From Palsa-459 sp035937595 (GTDB lineage: Bacteria; Actinomycetota; Acidimicrobiia; Acidimicrobiales; RAAP-2), in the NCBI GenBank assembly GCA_035937595.1, contig DASZHS010000045.1, forward strand, positions 1-64,000: a stretch of 64,000 nucleotides of DNA, written 5' to 3'. Under the pieces are notes generated by a model. It had not been told where the DNA came from. It saw only the letters and a list, made by a program, of their open reading frames with translations, and searched no databases. Shown here piece after piece: positions 17,028 to 25,619 of this stretch. How positions within the stretch are numbered: the first letter of the stretch is position 1; each line of letters opens with the position of its first letter. Position numbers and translations under genes: made by a program.

Positions 17028-18536
17028 ATGTTCGACGCCCTGGCAGAGCGGCTGGACCGCATCTCGTCCTCGCTGCGCAGTCGCGGGCGGATCTCCCAGC
17101 GCGACCTCGATGAGGCGCTCGCCGAGATCCGCAGCGCGCTGCTCGACGCCGACGTGGAGCTGTCCGTCGTCCGGTCGTTCCTCGACGGGGTGCGGTCACG
17201 CTGCGAGCTCGAGGCGCTCTCCCAGAGCCTGACCCCGGGTCAGCAGGTCATCAAGGCGGTCAACGACGAGCTCGTCACGGTGCTCGGCGGTGAGCCGCTG
17301 AAGATCACGTACGCCTCGCGCCCGCCGACCGTCGTGCTGCTGGCGGGCCTGCAGGGCGCCGGCAAGACCACGGCCGCGGCGAAGCTCGCGACGTGGTTCA
17401 AGTCCCAGGGCCGCGCGCCGCTGCTGGTCGCCGCGGACCTGCAGCGCCCGGCGGCCGTCGAGCAGCTCCGGGTCCTCGGTGGCCAGGCGGGCGTGCCGGT
17501 GTTCAGCCGGGCGACGAACCCCGTCGACGTGGCCGTCGGCGGGGTCGAGGAGGCCGTGCGCGTCGGCCGCGACGTCTGCATCATCGACACGGCGGGGCGA
17601 CTCGCGATCGACGAGGCGCTCATGGACGAGGTCCGCACGATCTCGGCGCGGACCTCGCCGCACTACACGTTCCTCGTCATCGACGCCATGACGGGCCAGG
17701 ACGCCGTGCAGACGGCGAAGCGGTTCCACGACGCCCTCGAGCTCGACGGCGTGATCGTGACGAAGCTCGACGGCGACGCGCGGGGCGGTGTGGCGCTGTC
17801 CGTGCGCACGGTCGTCGGCAAGCCCATCGTGTTCGCCTCGGTGGGGGAGCGGCTCGCGGACCTCGACCTGTTCTATCCCGACCGGATGGCGAGCCGGATC
17901 CTGGGCATGGGCGACGTCCTCACGCTCATCGACCAGGCCGAGCGCTCCATGGACGCCGACGTCGTGCAGGCCACGGCCGAGCGGATGATGGGAGGGCAGT
18001 TCACCCTCGACGACTTCCTCGCCCAGCTCACCCAGGTCCGCAAGATGGGCTCGCTCGGGGGGCTCATGCGCCTCATGCCGGGGATGAACCGCGACCTGCG
18101 CGAGGCGGCCGACCAGCTCGACGACCGCGAGGTGGATCGCATCGAGGCGATCGTCCGATCGATGACGACCAAGGAGCGGACCGACCCCTCGATCGTGGAC
18201 GGCTCGCGTCGCCAGCGCATCGCGAGGGGGTCGGGGACGACCGTCGTGCAGGTCAACCAGCTGCTGCGCCAGTTCAAAGAGATGCAGAAGATGATGCGGG
18301 GCATGGCGAGCGGTGCCGTGCCGAACGTGCCCGTCATGGGCGCGATGAGCGGGAAGCTCGCGCGCGCGGCGGCGCGTCGCATGCCCGACGGCGAGCTGCC
18401 GCCGCAGCTGGCGGCGCTCGCGGGCCCGAGCGCCGGCGTGCCGAGCGGCCCGCTCGTCGCGCCGCGCGCCGCTGCGTCGCGTCCCGGGAGCAAGAAGAAG
18501 AAGGGCGGGAGGGTCACCCCTCCCAAGCACCGCTAG
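17028..18536 (+). CDS. ffh: signal recognition particle protein Ffh
   Basis: A 502-residue SRP54 homologue that binds signal sequences and 4.5S RNA. It has the N domain, GTPase motifs GLQGAGKTTAAAK, DLQRPAAVEQL, DTAGRLAIDEALMDE and TKLDGDARGG, then a methionine-rich M domain (repeated Met in the 320-440 region, with the RNA-binding S-R-R-Q-R-I-A-R-G-S-G motif). A lysine-rich tail ends the protein. A TAGGGT box eight bases before the ATG suggests its own near-leaderless promoter although ftsY ends only 30 bases upstream. Confidence 0.98.
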   Translation: MFDALAERLDRISSSLRSRGRISQRDLDEALAEIRSALLDADVELSVVRSFLDGVRSRCELEALSQSLTPGQQVIKAVNDELVTVLGGEPLKITYASRPPTVVLLAGLQGAGKTTAAAKLATWFKSQGRAPLLVAADLQRPAAVEQLRVLGGQAGVPVFSRATNPVDVAVGGVEEAVRVGRDVCIIDTAGRLAIDEALMDEVRTISARTSPHYTFLVIDAMTGQDAVQTAKRFHDALELDGVIVTKLDGDARGGVALSVRTVVGKPIVFASVGERLADLDLFYPDRMASRILGMGDVLTLIDQAERSMDADVVQATAERMMGGQFTLDDFLAQLTQVRKMGSLGGLMRLMPGMNRDLREAADQLDDREVDRIEAIVRSMTTKERTDPSIVDGSRRQRIARGSGTTVVQVNQLLRQFKEMQKMMRGMASGAVPNVPVMGAMSGKLARAAARRMPDGELPPQLAALAGPSAGVPSGPLVAPRAAASRPGSKKKKGGRVTPPKHR

Positions 18537-18539
18537 ACT
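18534..18539 (+). promoter_or_regulatory. -10 box TAGACT before the rpsP-trmD operon
   Basis: TAGACT overlaps the ffh stop codon. A transcript starting about seven bases later would have a 50-base leader carrying GGAGGAAG just before the rpsP GTG. No strong -35 hexamer is seen. Confidence 0.4.
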
Positions 18540-18598
18540 CTTCCGGTCCCGCGCCGTCGCGTGGGGGCCGTGCGCTCGCGCGGCCGATCGGAGGAAGC

Positions 18599-19039
18599 GT
18601 GCCAGTCAAGCTCCGTCTCGTGCGGATGGGCAAGAAGAAGCAGCCGACCTACCGCCTGGTGGCCGCCGACAGCCGCAGCCCGAGAGACGGGCGGTTCCTC
18701 GAGGTGCTCGGCACCTACGAGCCCCGCGGCGCTTCGCGCGCGGCGCCCGAGACCGTGCTCAAGGTCGACAACGACAAGGCCGTCAACTGGCTGCAGCGCG
18801 GCGCGCAGCCCACCGAGCGCGTGGAGAAGCTGCTCCGCGCCTCTGGGGCCTGGGCGACCTTCACGGGGCAGCCCGCGGGCGAGCCCGAGGTGCCGGCCCG
18901 GGCGACCGCCGCGCCCGACGCCGCCGTGGCGACGAGCCCCCCGCCCGCGGCGGCTGCGCCGGCGCCGGCCGAGGACGCGTCCGAGCCGGAAGCGCCGCCC
19001 GAGCCAGCGCCCGCCGAGGCCGGGAGCGCAGAGGCGTGA
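18599..19039 (+). CDS. rpsP: 30S ribosomal protein S16
   Basis: A 146-residue protein whose first 80 residues are S16: MPVKLRLVRMGKKKQPTYR, then DSRSPRDGRFLEVLGTYEPR and the N-W-L-Q-R-G-A-Q-P-T-E-R-V motif. A C-terminal extension of about 55 residues is almost entirely Ala, Pro and Glu and is probably disordered. The GTG start has GGAGGAAG upstream. First gene of the rpsP-KH-rimM-trmD operon; its stop overlaps the next GTG by 4 bases. Confidence 0.96.
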   Translation: MPVKLRLVRMGKKKQPTYRLVAADSRSPRDGRFLEVLGTYEPRGASRAAPETVLKVDNDKAVNWLQRGAQPTERVEKLLRASGAWATFTGQPAGEPEVPARATAAPDAAVATSPPPAAAAPAPAEDASEPEAPPEPAPAEAGSAEA

Positions 19040-19410
19040 CGACCGCCGACGAGGGCTACGTCGAGGGGGACATCAACCGCGTCGCCGACGACGAGTACGA
19101 CGACGACTTCGACGACGCGTTCGACGACGCCGCCGAGGAGGGCAACGTCGCGCACGGGGACCGCGAGGAGGCCCCGCTCGCGACCGCGGTGCTCACCCAC
19201 ATCGCGACGTCGCTCGCCGACGAGCCCGACCAGGTCAGCGTTGTCCCAGAGGCGAGGGGCCGACGGGTGACGCTGCGGCTCAACGTCGCCCAGCAGGACA
19301 TGGGCCGGGTCATCGGGCGGCGGGGCCGCACGGCGCAGGCCATCCGCGCCCTGGTCGCTGCCGCGGGCGCGAAGGAGGGGCTGACCACCTCCGTCGACAT
19401 CGTCGACTGA
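19036..19410 (+). CDS. KH-domain RNA-binding protein (KhpA-like) with acidic N-terminus
   Basis: A 124-residue protein. Residues about 50-124 form a single KH domain with the G-x-x-G loop in VIGRRGRTAQAIRAL, matching the KhpA proteins always found between rpsP and rimM. KhpA proteins bind RNA and affect cell division and translation. The first 45 residues are an acidic extension dominated by Asp (for example DDEYDDDFDDAFDDAAEE) that classical KhpA of about 75-80 residues lacks. The GTG overlaps the rpsP stop. Confidence 0.92.
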   Translation: MTTADEGYVEGDINRVADDEYDDDFDDAFDDAAEEGNVAHGDREEAPLATAVLTHIATSLADEPDQVSVVPEARGRRVTLRLNVAQQDMGRVIGRRGRTAQAIRALVAAAGAKEGLTTSVDIVD

Positions 19411-19411
19411 G

Positions 19412-19885
19412 ATGGCCGCCGCTCGGCGGTCGGCGCTCGAGGTCGGGGCGATCGATCGCCCGCATGGTCTCGCGGGGGCGGTGGTCGTGCACCTCGTGAC
19501 CGACCAGCTCGAGCGACTCGCGCCCGGCGCGACCCTCGACACCGACGCGGGCGTGCTCACGGTCCGCGCGGCGCGACCGCTCAAGGGCCGCTTCGTCGTG
19601 GCGTTCGAGGGCGTCGACACGCTCGCAGCGGCCGAGGCCCTCCGGGGCACGGTCCTGCGCTCCACGCCGATCGACAAGGCGGGCGCGCTCTGGGTCGACG
19701 AGCTCATCGGCGTGACCGTGCGCGCCGCCGACGGCGCGAGGCTCGGCACCGTCGTGGGCGTCGAGGCGAACCCGGCGAGCGATCTCTTGGTGCTCGACTC
19801 GGGCGCGCTCATCCCCTCGCGGTTCGTGGTGGGCGAGCTCGTCGACGAGACGGTCACCGTCGAGGTGCCCGAGGGGCTCGTCTGA
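19412..19885 (+). CDS. rimM: ribosome maturation factor RimM
   Basis: A 157-residue assembly factor for the 30S head (S19/S13 region). The N-terminal domain begins LEVGAIDRPHGLAGAV, equivalent to the family's G-x-I-x-x-x-H-G-L-x-G, and the C-terminal PRC-barrel includes LWVDELIGVTV, a glycine-rich turn and L-I-P-S-R. The start is one base after the upstream stop; the stop shares a base with the trmD ATG. Position between the KH gene and trmD is diagnostic. Confidence 0.93.
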   Translation: MAAARRSALEVGAIDRPHGLAGAVVVHLVTDQLERLAPGATLDTDAGVLTVRAARPLKGRFVVAFEGVDTLAAAEALRGTVLRSTPIDKAGALWVDELIGVTVRAADGARLGTVVGVEANPASDLLVLDSGALIPSRFVVGELVDETVTVEVPEGLV

Positions 19886-20631
19886 TGCGCATCGACGTCT
19901 ACACGATCTTCCCCGAGGTCGTCGACGGCTACGCCGGCGCGTCGATCCTCGGGCGCGCACGGGAGCGCGGCGCCGTCGACCTTCGGGTGCGGGACCTGCG
20001 GGCGCACACGAGCGACGCCCGGCGCACGGTGGACGACACGCCGTTCGGGGGCGGTGCGGGGATGGTCCTGTCGGCCGGGCCGATCTTCGCCGCCGTCGAG
20101 GCCACCGAGGCGACCGACGGCGCCTGCCGACCGCTCTTCGCCCTCACCCCCGGGGGTCGCCCGCTCGACCAGGGCGTGGTCCGCGAGCTCGCCGCGCTCG
20201 ACGGGTTCTCGCTGCTGTGCGGCCGCTACGAGGGGATCGACCAGCGCGTGCTCGACCACTGCTGCGACGGCGAGCTGAGCGTGGGCGACGTCGTGCTCGC
20301 CGGTGGCGAGCTCGCCGCGCTCGTCGTGATCGAGGCCGTGGCGCGGCTGTGCGACGGCGTGCTCGGCAACGACCAGAGCGCGCTCGACGAGAGCTTCGCC
20401 GACGGGCTGCTCGAGTACCCGCAGTACACGAAGCCCGCGACGTTCCGGGGCTGGGCCGTGCCCGAGGTGCTCCGCTCGGGGGACCACGGACGCATCGCCC
20501 GATGGCGACGGGCCACGGCGCTGCGCCGGACGATGGCCGCGCGGCCGGACCTCATCGAGCGGCGCGGCGGCGTGCGCCCCGAGGAGCGCGCGCTGCTCGA
20601 CGAGCTCGAGGCCGACGGACCCGCCGGCTGA
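19885..20631 (+). CDS. trmD: tRNA (guanine(37)-N1)-methyltransferase TrmD
   Basis: A 248-residue SPOUT methyltransferase that makes m1G37 and prevents frameshifting. Diagnostic motifs are MRIDVYTIFPE, DDTPFGGGAGMV, LCGRYEGIDQRV, the knot region GDVVLAGGELAALV, and the C-terminal YPQYTKPATFRG. Length and order are standard. It is the last gene of the operon before a 67-base gap. Confidence 0.97.
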   Translation: MRIDVYTIFPEVVDGYAGASILGRARERGAVDLRVRDLRAHTSDARRTVDDTPFGGGAGMVLSAGPIFAAVEATEATDGACRPLFALTPGGRPLDQGVVRELAALDGFSLLCGRYEGIDQRVLDHCCDGELSVGDVVLAGGELAALVVIEAVARLCDGVLGNDQSALDESFADGLLEYPQYTKPATFRGWAVPEVLRSGDHGRIARWRRATALRRTMAARPDLIERRGGVRPEERALLDELEADGPAG

Positions 20632-20698
20632 CGAGGATCGCTCCGAGCACGCGGGGGTACCCTCGATCGGGGAGCCACGCTCGACACGGGAGGACGTC

Positions 20699-21325
20699 AT
20701 GGCCGCCAAGGACCTGTGGGCGACGGTGCACGCCGAGCGCCGCGCGCTCGCCACCGACCTCGCCGCGCTCGGAGAGCCCCAGTGGTCGACGACGTCGTGG
20801 TGCGAGGACTGGACGGTGCGCGACGTCGTCGCCCACATGACCGCGACGGCGTCGATGAGCCCGCCGTCGTTCTTCGCGAAGCTCGCCGGCTCGGGGTTCA
20901 GCCTCTCCAAGCTCCAGGCCAAGGACATCGCGCGCGAGCGCGGCTCGACGAGCGCCGAGACGCTGGCCAGGTTCCAGGCAAAGGTCGACTCGACGTCGCA
21001 CCCGCCCGGCCCCCCCACGACCTGGCTGGGCGAGACGCTGGTCCACGCCGAGGACGTGCGGCGCCCGCTCGGCATCGCGCACGCGTACCCGCCGGAGGCC
21101 GCCGTCGAGGTCGCGTCGTTCTACTCGGGGTCGAACCTGCTCATCGGGTCCAAGCGTCGCATCGCCGGGCTGCGCCTCCACGCGACGGATGCCGACTGGA
21201 CCCACGGCGACGGCCCGGGCGTCGAGGGGCCGATCATGGCGCTGGTCCTCTCCATGACCGGGCGCGCGGGCGCCAACGCCGAGCTCAAGGGCGACGGCGT
21301 GGCGACGCTCGCACAGCGCGCCTGA
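20699..21325 (+). CDS. TIGR03083/maleylpyruvate isomerase-type (DinB-like) protein
   Basis: A 208-residue protein of the mycothiol-dependent maleylpyruvate isomerase-like superfamily, a four-helix DinB-type fold. Visible markers are the N-terminal W-C-E-D-W-T-V-R-D-V-V-A-H-M segment, where the histidine is a usual metal ligand, and the central ETLVHAEDVRRPLG, which supplies a second H-x3-D element. Family members are thiol-dependent isomerases or transferases, and many are uncharacterised. Its insertion between trmD and rplS is unusual. Substrate unknown. GGGAGGA precedes the ATG. Confidence 0.75.
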   Translation: MAAKDLWATVHAERRALATDLAALGEPQWSTTSWCEDWTVRDVVAHMTATASMSPPSFFAKLAGSGFSLSKLQAKDIARERGSTSAETLARFQAKVDSTSHPPGPPTTWLGETLVHAEDVRRPLGIAHAYPPEAAVEVASFYSGSNLLIGSKRRIAGLRLHATDADWTHGDGPGVEGPIMALVLSMTGRAGANAELKGDGVATLAQRA

Positions 21326-21373
21326 GGCGGGCGCGCAGGGCCGCCCGCAGAGAGGCGTCCCGCCCTCGCGGGC

Positions 21374-21379
21374 TAGGAT
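21374..21379 (+). promoter_or_regulatory. -10 box TAGGAT upstream of rplS
   Basis: TAGGAT lies 33 bases before the rplS ATG. The resulting leader of roughly 27 bases includes GAGAGGA close to the start. rplS therefore seems to be transcribed separately from trmD here. Confidence 0.4.
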
Positions 21380-21412
21380 TGCGTGCCGCGCTCTGCGGAC
21401 CGAGAGGACCGG

Positions 21413-21769
21413 ATGCACCCCACCGAGCTCATCGATCGCGACTCGCTGCGCGACGACGTCCCGCCGTTCAGCCCCGGCGACACCGTGAAGGTGCACGTCC
21501 GCGTCGTGGAGGGCACCCGGGAGCGCGTCCAGGTGTTCCAGGGGGTCGTCATCCGACGGCAGGGCACCGGGCTGCGCGAGACGTTCTCGGTGCGCAAGGT
21601 CTCCGCGGGGGTCGGCGTCGAGCGGACGTTCCCCGTGCACTCGCCGACGATCGCGAAGCTCGAGGTGGACAGCTACGGCGACGTCCGCCGCGCGAAGCTC
21701 TACTACCTGCGCGACCTGCACGGCAAGGCCGCGAAGATCAAGGAGCGCCGCACGCCTCGCGGCGCGTGA
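21413..21769 (+). CDS. rplS: 50S ribosomal protein L19
   Basis: A 118-residue ribosomal protein at the 30S-50S interface. Family hallmarks are FSPGDTVKVHVRVVEG, RVQVFQGVVIRRQG, the SVRKVSAGVGVERTFP segment and the C-terminal R-A-K-L-Y-Y-L-R-D-L. The ATG giving MHPTELID is chosen over an upstream in-frame codon because it matches the family N-terminus and has GAGAGGA before it. Confidence 0.97.
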   Translation: MHPTELIDRDSLRDDVPPFSPGDTVKVHVRVVEGTRERVQVFQGVVIRRQGTGLRETFSVRKVSAGVGVERTFPVHSPTIAKLEVDSYGDVRRAKLYYLRDLHGKAAKIKERRTPRGA

Positions 21770-21794
21770 CGCGCACCGGGGTGCCGCGGTGTCG

Positions 21795-22094
21795 ATGAGC
21801 GAAGAGGAGCTCGACGACTACGAGGCGGGGCTCGAGCTCTCCTTGGTCCAGGAGTACAAGGCCGTCGTCTCGATGTTCAAGTGGGTCGTCGAGACCGAGC
21901 GGCGCTTCTACCTCGCGAACGAGGTCGACGTGCAGGTGCGGTCGAACTCCTCGCCCCCGCTCCTCGAGGTCACCCTGTCCGACGCCTGGGTCTGGGACAT
22001 GTACCGCACGGTGCGGTTCGTGCCCTCCGTCCGCGTCCTCACGCTCCGCGACGTGAACGTCGAGCGGCTGCCCGAGACAGAGCTCGGCTCGTAG
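21795..22094 (+). CDS. DUF2469 family protein
   Basis: A 99-residue protein matching the mycobacterial Rv2901c family: a start MSEEELDDYEAGLELSL, then VVETERRFYLANEVDVQV and a strikingly conserved DAWVWDMYRTVRFV. Function is unknown. In mycobacteria it follows lepB and rnhB, and here it comes directly after rplS. An in-frame GTG two codons earlier is possible; the ATG is chosen because the family starts there. Confidence 0.88.
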   Translation: MSEEELDDYEAGLELSLVQEYKAVVSMFKWVVETERRFYLANEVDVQVRSNSSPPLLEVTLSDAWVWDMYRTVRFVPSVRVLTLRDVNVERLPETELGS

Positions 22095-22133
22095 GCGGCG
22101 ACCTGCCACAATGAGGGGGTCCGAGGAGGACCG

Positions 22134-22913
22134 TTGCCCGACCTGATCGTCGAGCGCGCCGACGGCGTCGTCCGTGCGACGCTCAACCGCCCCGAGCGCA
22201 AGAACGCCCTGACGTACCAGCTCTTCGACGACCTCGCGGCGCTCTTCGCCGAGGTCGACGCCACCGACGCCGACCGCGTGCTCGTCCTGCGCGGCCTCCC
22301 GGGTGCCTTCTCGAGCGGCATGGACCTGTCGGACCGTGGCGCGGAGGGCGCACCGGCGCCCGGCACGAGGGACGCGATGGACCGGATCCACCTGGCGGCG
22401 CTCGCGCTGCACCGGCTCTCCAAGCCCTCCGTCGCCGCGGTCGACGGCCTCGCCGCCGGTGCGAGGATGTCCCTCGCGATCGGCTGTGACCTCGTCATCG
22501 CCTCGACGAGGGCGCGCTTCAGCGCCATCTTCGCGAAGCGCGGCCTCTCGATCGACTTCGGGGGTTCGTGGCTGCTGCCGCGGCTCGTGGGCATGGGCAA
22601 GGCCAAGGAGCTCGCCCTGCTCGCGGACTTCATCGACGCCGAGGAGGCGCTGCGGATCGGCCTCGTCTCCCGCGTCGTCAACCCCGACGAGCTCGACCAC
22701 GCGGTCGACTTCGCGGTGCAGCGCCTGGCGCACGGCCCCACCGTCGCGCTCCGACAGGACGTCGAGCTCCTCCAGGCGTCGCTGCAGTCGACGTTTGAGG
22801 AGGCGATCGCCGCCGAGTCCGCGGCGCAGGTCCGCAACCTCGAGACCGAGGACGCCGCAGAGGCGATCGCGGCGTTCCTGGAGAAGCGCGACGCGCAGTT
22901 CCGCGGTCGATGA
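22134..22913 (+). CDS. enoyl-CoA hydratase/isomerase (crotonase) family protein
   Basis: A 259-residue crotonase-fold protein. It has the N-terminal L-N-R-P-E-R-K-N-A-L motif, an oxyanion-hole segment GAFSSGMDL and the second AAVDGLAAGARMSLAIGCD, where GAG of many family members is GAR. The conserved aspartate/glutamate region is DFGGSWLLPRLVG. It acts on an acyl-CoA, but reaction type (hydratase, isomerase or hydrolase) cannot be fixed from this. Start is a TTG with GAGGAGGA upstream. The stop overlaps the next ATG. Confidence 0.88.
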   Translation: MPDLIVERADGVVRATLNRPERKNALTYQLFDDLAALFAEVDATDADRVLVLRGLPGAFSSGMDLSDRGAEGAPAPGTRDAMDRIHLAALALHRLSKPSVAAVDGLAAGARMSLAIGCDLVIASTRARFSAIFAKRGLSIDFGGSWLLPRLVGMGKAKELALLADFIDAEEALRIGLVSRVVNPDELDHAVDFAVQRLAHGPTVALRQDVELLQASLQSTFEEAIAAESAAQVRNLETEDAAEAIAAFLEKRDAQFRGR

Positions 22914-23545
22914 TCCCACCGCTCGTCAGGTTGCCCCCGACGGTGCTGCAGCACGACGCGCCCGAGTCGGTCGGCTCGCTCGACGCGCTCCGGCGGTCCG
23001 TCGAGGCCGTCGGGAGCGGAAGAACCGTGCTCGTCGGTGCGCACCGCACGACGAATGGTGCCCTCCTCGACGAGTTCGTGGTCGCCACGTCGCTGTCGCA
23101 GCGGTCCGACGCGGTGGCGATCGGCGTGGCGACGAGGGTCGGCGCCGGGCGCACGGCCTCGGTCGTCGCCCGAGAGGCGACCGCCGCCGAGCTGCTCGGC
23201 GCCTGCCACGTGCTCCTCTTGGAGGGCGAGGCGGCCGCGTGCCGCGACGCCGCCCGCGTCGTCACGACGCTGTTCACCGAGGGCGCCCACACCGTCTCGA
23301 CGCCGACGGCCGCCATCGTGGGCGCGCGCAACCTTCCGCTGCCCGACGTCCCTGGTGGGCCTCCCGTGTGCTGGCGCGAGGGTGGGGTGCTTCTCCAGCA
23401 GGTCAACGGCGCGCCCGTCGAGCGCGGGCGGGTGCTCGTCGTCGTGGCCGGCGAGCGGCTGCCCGAGCCGGAGGCGAACGTCCTCGTCGTCGTCGAACAT
23501 CCCCTCGACGCGCCGGCAGTGCTCGCCTCGGCGCTCGCGCGGTGA
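22910..23545 (+). CDS. small luciferase-like (LLM) fold protein, probably degenerate
   Basis: A 211-residue protein coupled to the crotonase (ATGA overlap) and to the acyltransferase gene (4-base overlap). The pattern V-V-A-T-S-L-S-Q-R-S-D, then IGVATRVGAGRTASVVARE, resembles the strand and phosphate-binding area of F420- or flavin-dependent luciferase-like enzymes, but the protein is one third shorter than usual and other LLM motifs are weak. It could be a truncated, non-catalytic homologue. I do not recognise a specific function. Confidence 0.45.
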   Translation: MIPPLVRLPPTVLQHDAPESVGSLDALRRSVEAVGSGRTVLVGAHRTTNGALLDEFVVATSLSQRSDAVAIGVATRVGAGRTASVVAREATAAELLGACHVLLLEGEAAACRDAARVVTTLFTEGAHTVSTPTAAIVGARNLPLPDVPGGPPVCWREGGVLLQQVNGAPVERGRVLVVVAGERLPEPEANVLVVVEHPLDAPAVLASALAR

Positions 23546-25584
23546 CGGGCTGGTCGGTCCGGGGACGACGGCTCCCCGCGCTCGACGGCCTCCGCGCGCT
23601 CGCCGTCCTCGCCGTCCTCGCGTACCACCTCAACTTCAGCTGGGCGAGGGGCGGCTACCTCGGCGTCGACCTGTTCTTCGTGCTCTCCGGGTTCCTCATC
23701 ACCTCGCTGCTGCTCGAAGAGCACGAGGACCGGGGCACGATCCGGCTCGGCGCGTTCTGGGGCCGTCGGGCTCGCCGGCTCCTGCCGGCGCTGTTCGCGA
23801 TGGTCACCGCCGTCATGGTCTTCATCGTCCTCGAGGGCCGCCTCGGGAACACCGGCTTCATCGCGGGGTTCGACCTGTCGTCGCTGCGGCGCGAGGCGAT
23901 CGCGACGCTGCTGTACGTCGCCAACTGGTGGCAGATCGCGTCCCAGCACAGCTACTTCGCGCAGTTCTCCGCGCCGAGCCCGCTGCAGCACACCTGGAGC
24001 CTCGCGATCGAGGAGCAGTTCTACCTGCTGTGGCCGTTCGTCACCGTCGGCCTCCTCGCGAAGGGCCTCGCCCAGCGCCGACGAACCGGCGCTGTGGTCT
24101 CGGTCCTGATCGCCGTCGCGTCCACCGTGCTCATGGCGGTGCTGGCCATCCACGAGAAGGACCCGTCTCGCGCCTACTACGGCACCGACACGAGGATCGC
24201 GGACCTCGCGGTCGGCACCGTGCTCGCGTGGGTGACCGCACGCCGCCCCGAGACGCCGCCGAGGATCGCGTCGTTCCTCCGCGCGGCGGCGCCCCTCTCG
24301 CTCGCCGGGCTGCTCGCGCTCATGGTGCTGGCGGGGACGCCGGGCGGGATCCCCGAGGCGTTCATGTTCCGTGGCGGCTTCCTGCTCGCCTCGGTGCTGT
24401 GCGCCGTGCTCATCGCCGACGTGCGGCGCGAGGGCTCGGTGCTGGCGCGCGGGTTCGCCTGGCGCCCCGTGGTCGGGATCGGGCTCGTGAGCTACGGCGT
24501 CTACCTGTGGCACTGGCCGGTCATCGTCTTCGTCACCTCCGTGAGCACCCCGCTCACCGGCGCGGGGTTGCTCGCCGCACGGCTCGCGGTGATCGCCGCG
24601 CTCACCGTCGCGAGCTACGTCCTCGTGGAGCTGCCCGTGCGGCGTGGGTGGATCGCGGTGCGGCTCCGCTGGGTGCTGTACCCGCTCGCCGTCGCGGTGA
24701 CCGTCGCGGCCGTGCTCATCGGGACGACCCCGTCGCTCGTGATCAAGTCCTACGTGCGTGCCACCCTGCTGCGGTACGCCCCGGCCGAGCCGGTCCGCGG
24801 CGCCGGCGGGCTGCAGGGGCAGGTGCCGATCCACCTCGACCACGCGATCACGCCGACCGCGCCGCTCCGCGTCGTCCTCCTGGGCGACTCGATGCTCGAC
24901 GTCGCGGGTCCCGGGGTCGTCGCGGCGCTCGACGCGACGGGCCAGGCGAGGGCGTTCGACCACGGGTTCCCCGGTTTCGGGACCTCGAACGACGCCGCGT
25001 GGCGCGGGTACGTCCGCCACTGGGTGGCCGCGACGCACGCCGACCTCGTGCTCTTCACGACGGACTGGGACGGCAACGCCGCCATGGACGTCGCGCGGTA
25101 CCGGCACACCATGCGCGAGCTCATCGACGTGGCGAGGAGCGCGGGCGCCGCTGGCGTCGTCTTCTTGCAGTACCCGAAGACCCACCCGATCGACGCGACG
25201 ACGCCCGCCGCCCAGTCGGCGGCGGCCGCCCAGATCCTCGCCTGGAACGACGCGGTGGCCGGCATGCCGTCGCTCGCCCCTGGGCGCGCGATGTACTTCC
25301 AGATCGCCCCGAGCGTCGAGCTCGACGGCCGGTACGCGTCGTGGGTCTCGCCGCCGCGGGACCCGTCCGCACCGTCTTCGACGTGGGACCGCGTGCGCAG
25401 GGTGGACGGCGTGCACCTGTGCCCGCCGGGCATCTCGCTGTACGCCGCGGCGATCGCCGCCGACGCCGCGTCCGCGTTCCACCTGCCCGACCCCGCGGCG
25501 GGATGGTGGGTGAACGGCTGGCAGCGCGACCCCATCGTCGCGAGCGGCGACCAGTTCTGCCCCGCGGACCATCCGCCGGGCTGA
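23542..25584 (+). CDS. OafA/YrhL-type membrane acyltransferase with C-terminal SGNH domain
   Basis: A 680-residue protein. Residues about 1-400 are an acyltransferase-3 domain with about ten membrane segments, the motif LDGLRALAVLAVLAYH supplying the catalytic histidine, GYLGVDLFFVLSGFLIT, and TWSLAIEEQFYLLWPF. Residues about 440-660 form an extracytoplasmic SGNH-like domain with block I LLGDSMLD and block V D-G-V-H-L-C. Such two-domain proteins O-acetylate cell-envelope glycans or lipids. The GTG overlaps the upstream stop; the much longer upstream open frame is a shadow. Confidence 0.92.
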   Translation: MTGWSVRGRRLPALDGLRALAVLAVLAYHLNFSWARGGYLGVDLFFVLSGFLITSLLLEEHEDRGTIRLGAFWGRRARRLLPALFAMVTAVMVFIVLEGRLGNTGFIAGFDLSSLRREAIATLLYVANWWQIASQHSYFAQFSAPSPLQHTWSLAIEEQFYLLWPFVTVGLLAKGLAQRRRTGAVVSVLIAVASTVLMAVLAIHEKDPSRAYYGTDTRIADLAVGTVLAWVTARRPETPPRIASFLRAAAPLSLAGLLALMVLAGTPGGIPEAFMFRGGFLLASVLCAVLIADVRREGSVLARGFAWRPVVGIGLVSYGVYLWHWPVIVFVTSVSTPLTGAGLLAARLAVIAALTVASYVLVELPVRRGWIAVRLRWVLYPLAVAVTVAAVLIGTTPSLVIKSYVRATLLRYAPAEPVRGAGGLQGQVPIHLDHAITPTAPLRVVLLGDSMLDVAGPGVVAALDATGQARAFDHGFPGFGTSNDAAWRGYVRHWVAATHADLVLFTTDWDGNAAMDVARYRHTMRELIDVARSAGAAGVVFLQYPKTHPIDATTPAAQSAAAAQILAWNDAVAGMPSLAPGRAMYFQIAPSVELDGRYASWVSPPRDPSAPSSTWDRVRRVDGVHLCPPGISLYAAAIAADAASAFHLPDPAAGWWVNGWQRDPIVASGDQFCPADHPPG

Positions 25585-25619
25585 GCTCGGTCAGGGGCCG
25601 CGCGGTAGCGTGAGCACCC

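Noticed and set aside
22678..25572. 964-residue minus-strand frame opposite the crotonase and acyltransferase genes
   Set aside because: It spans three coupled plus-strand genes and shows no family features.
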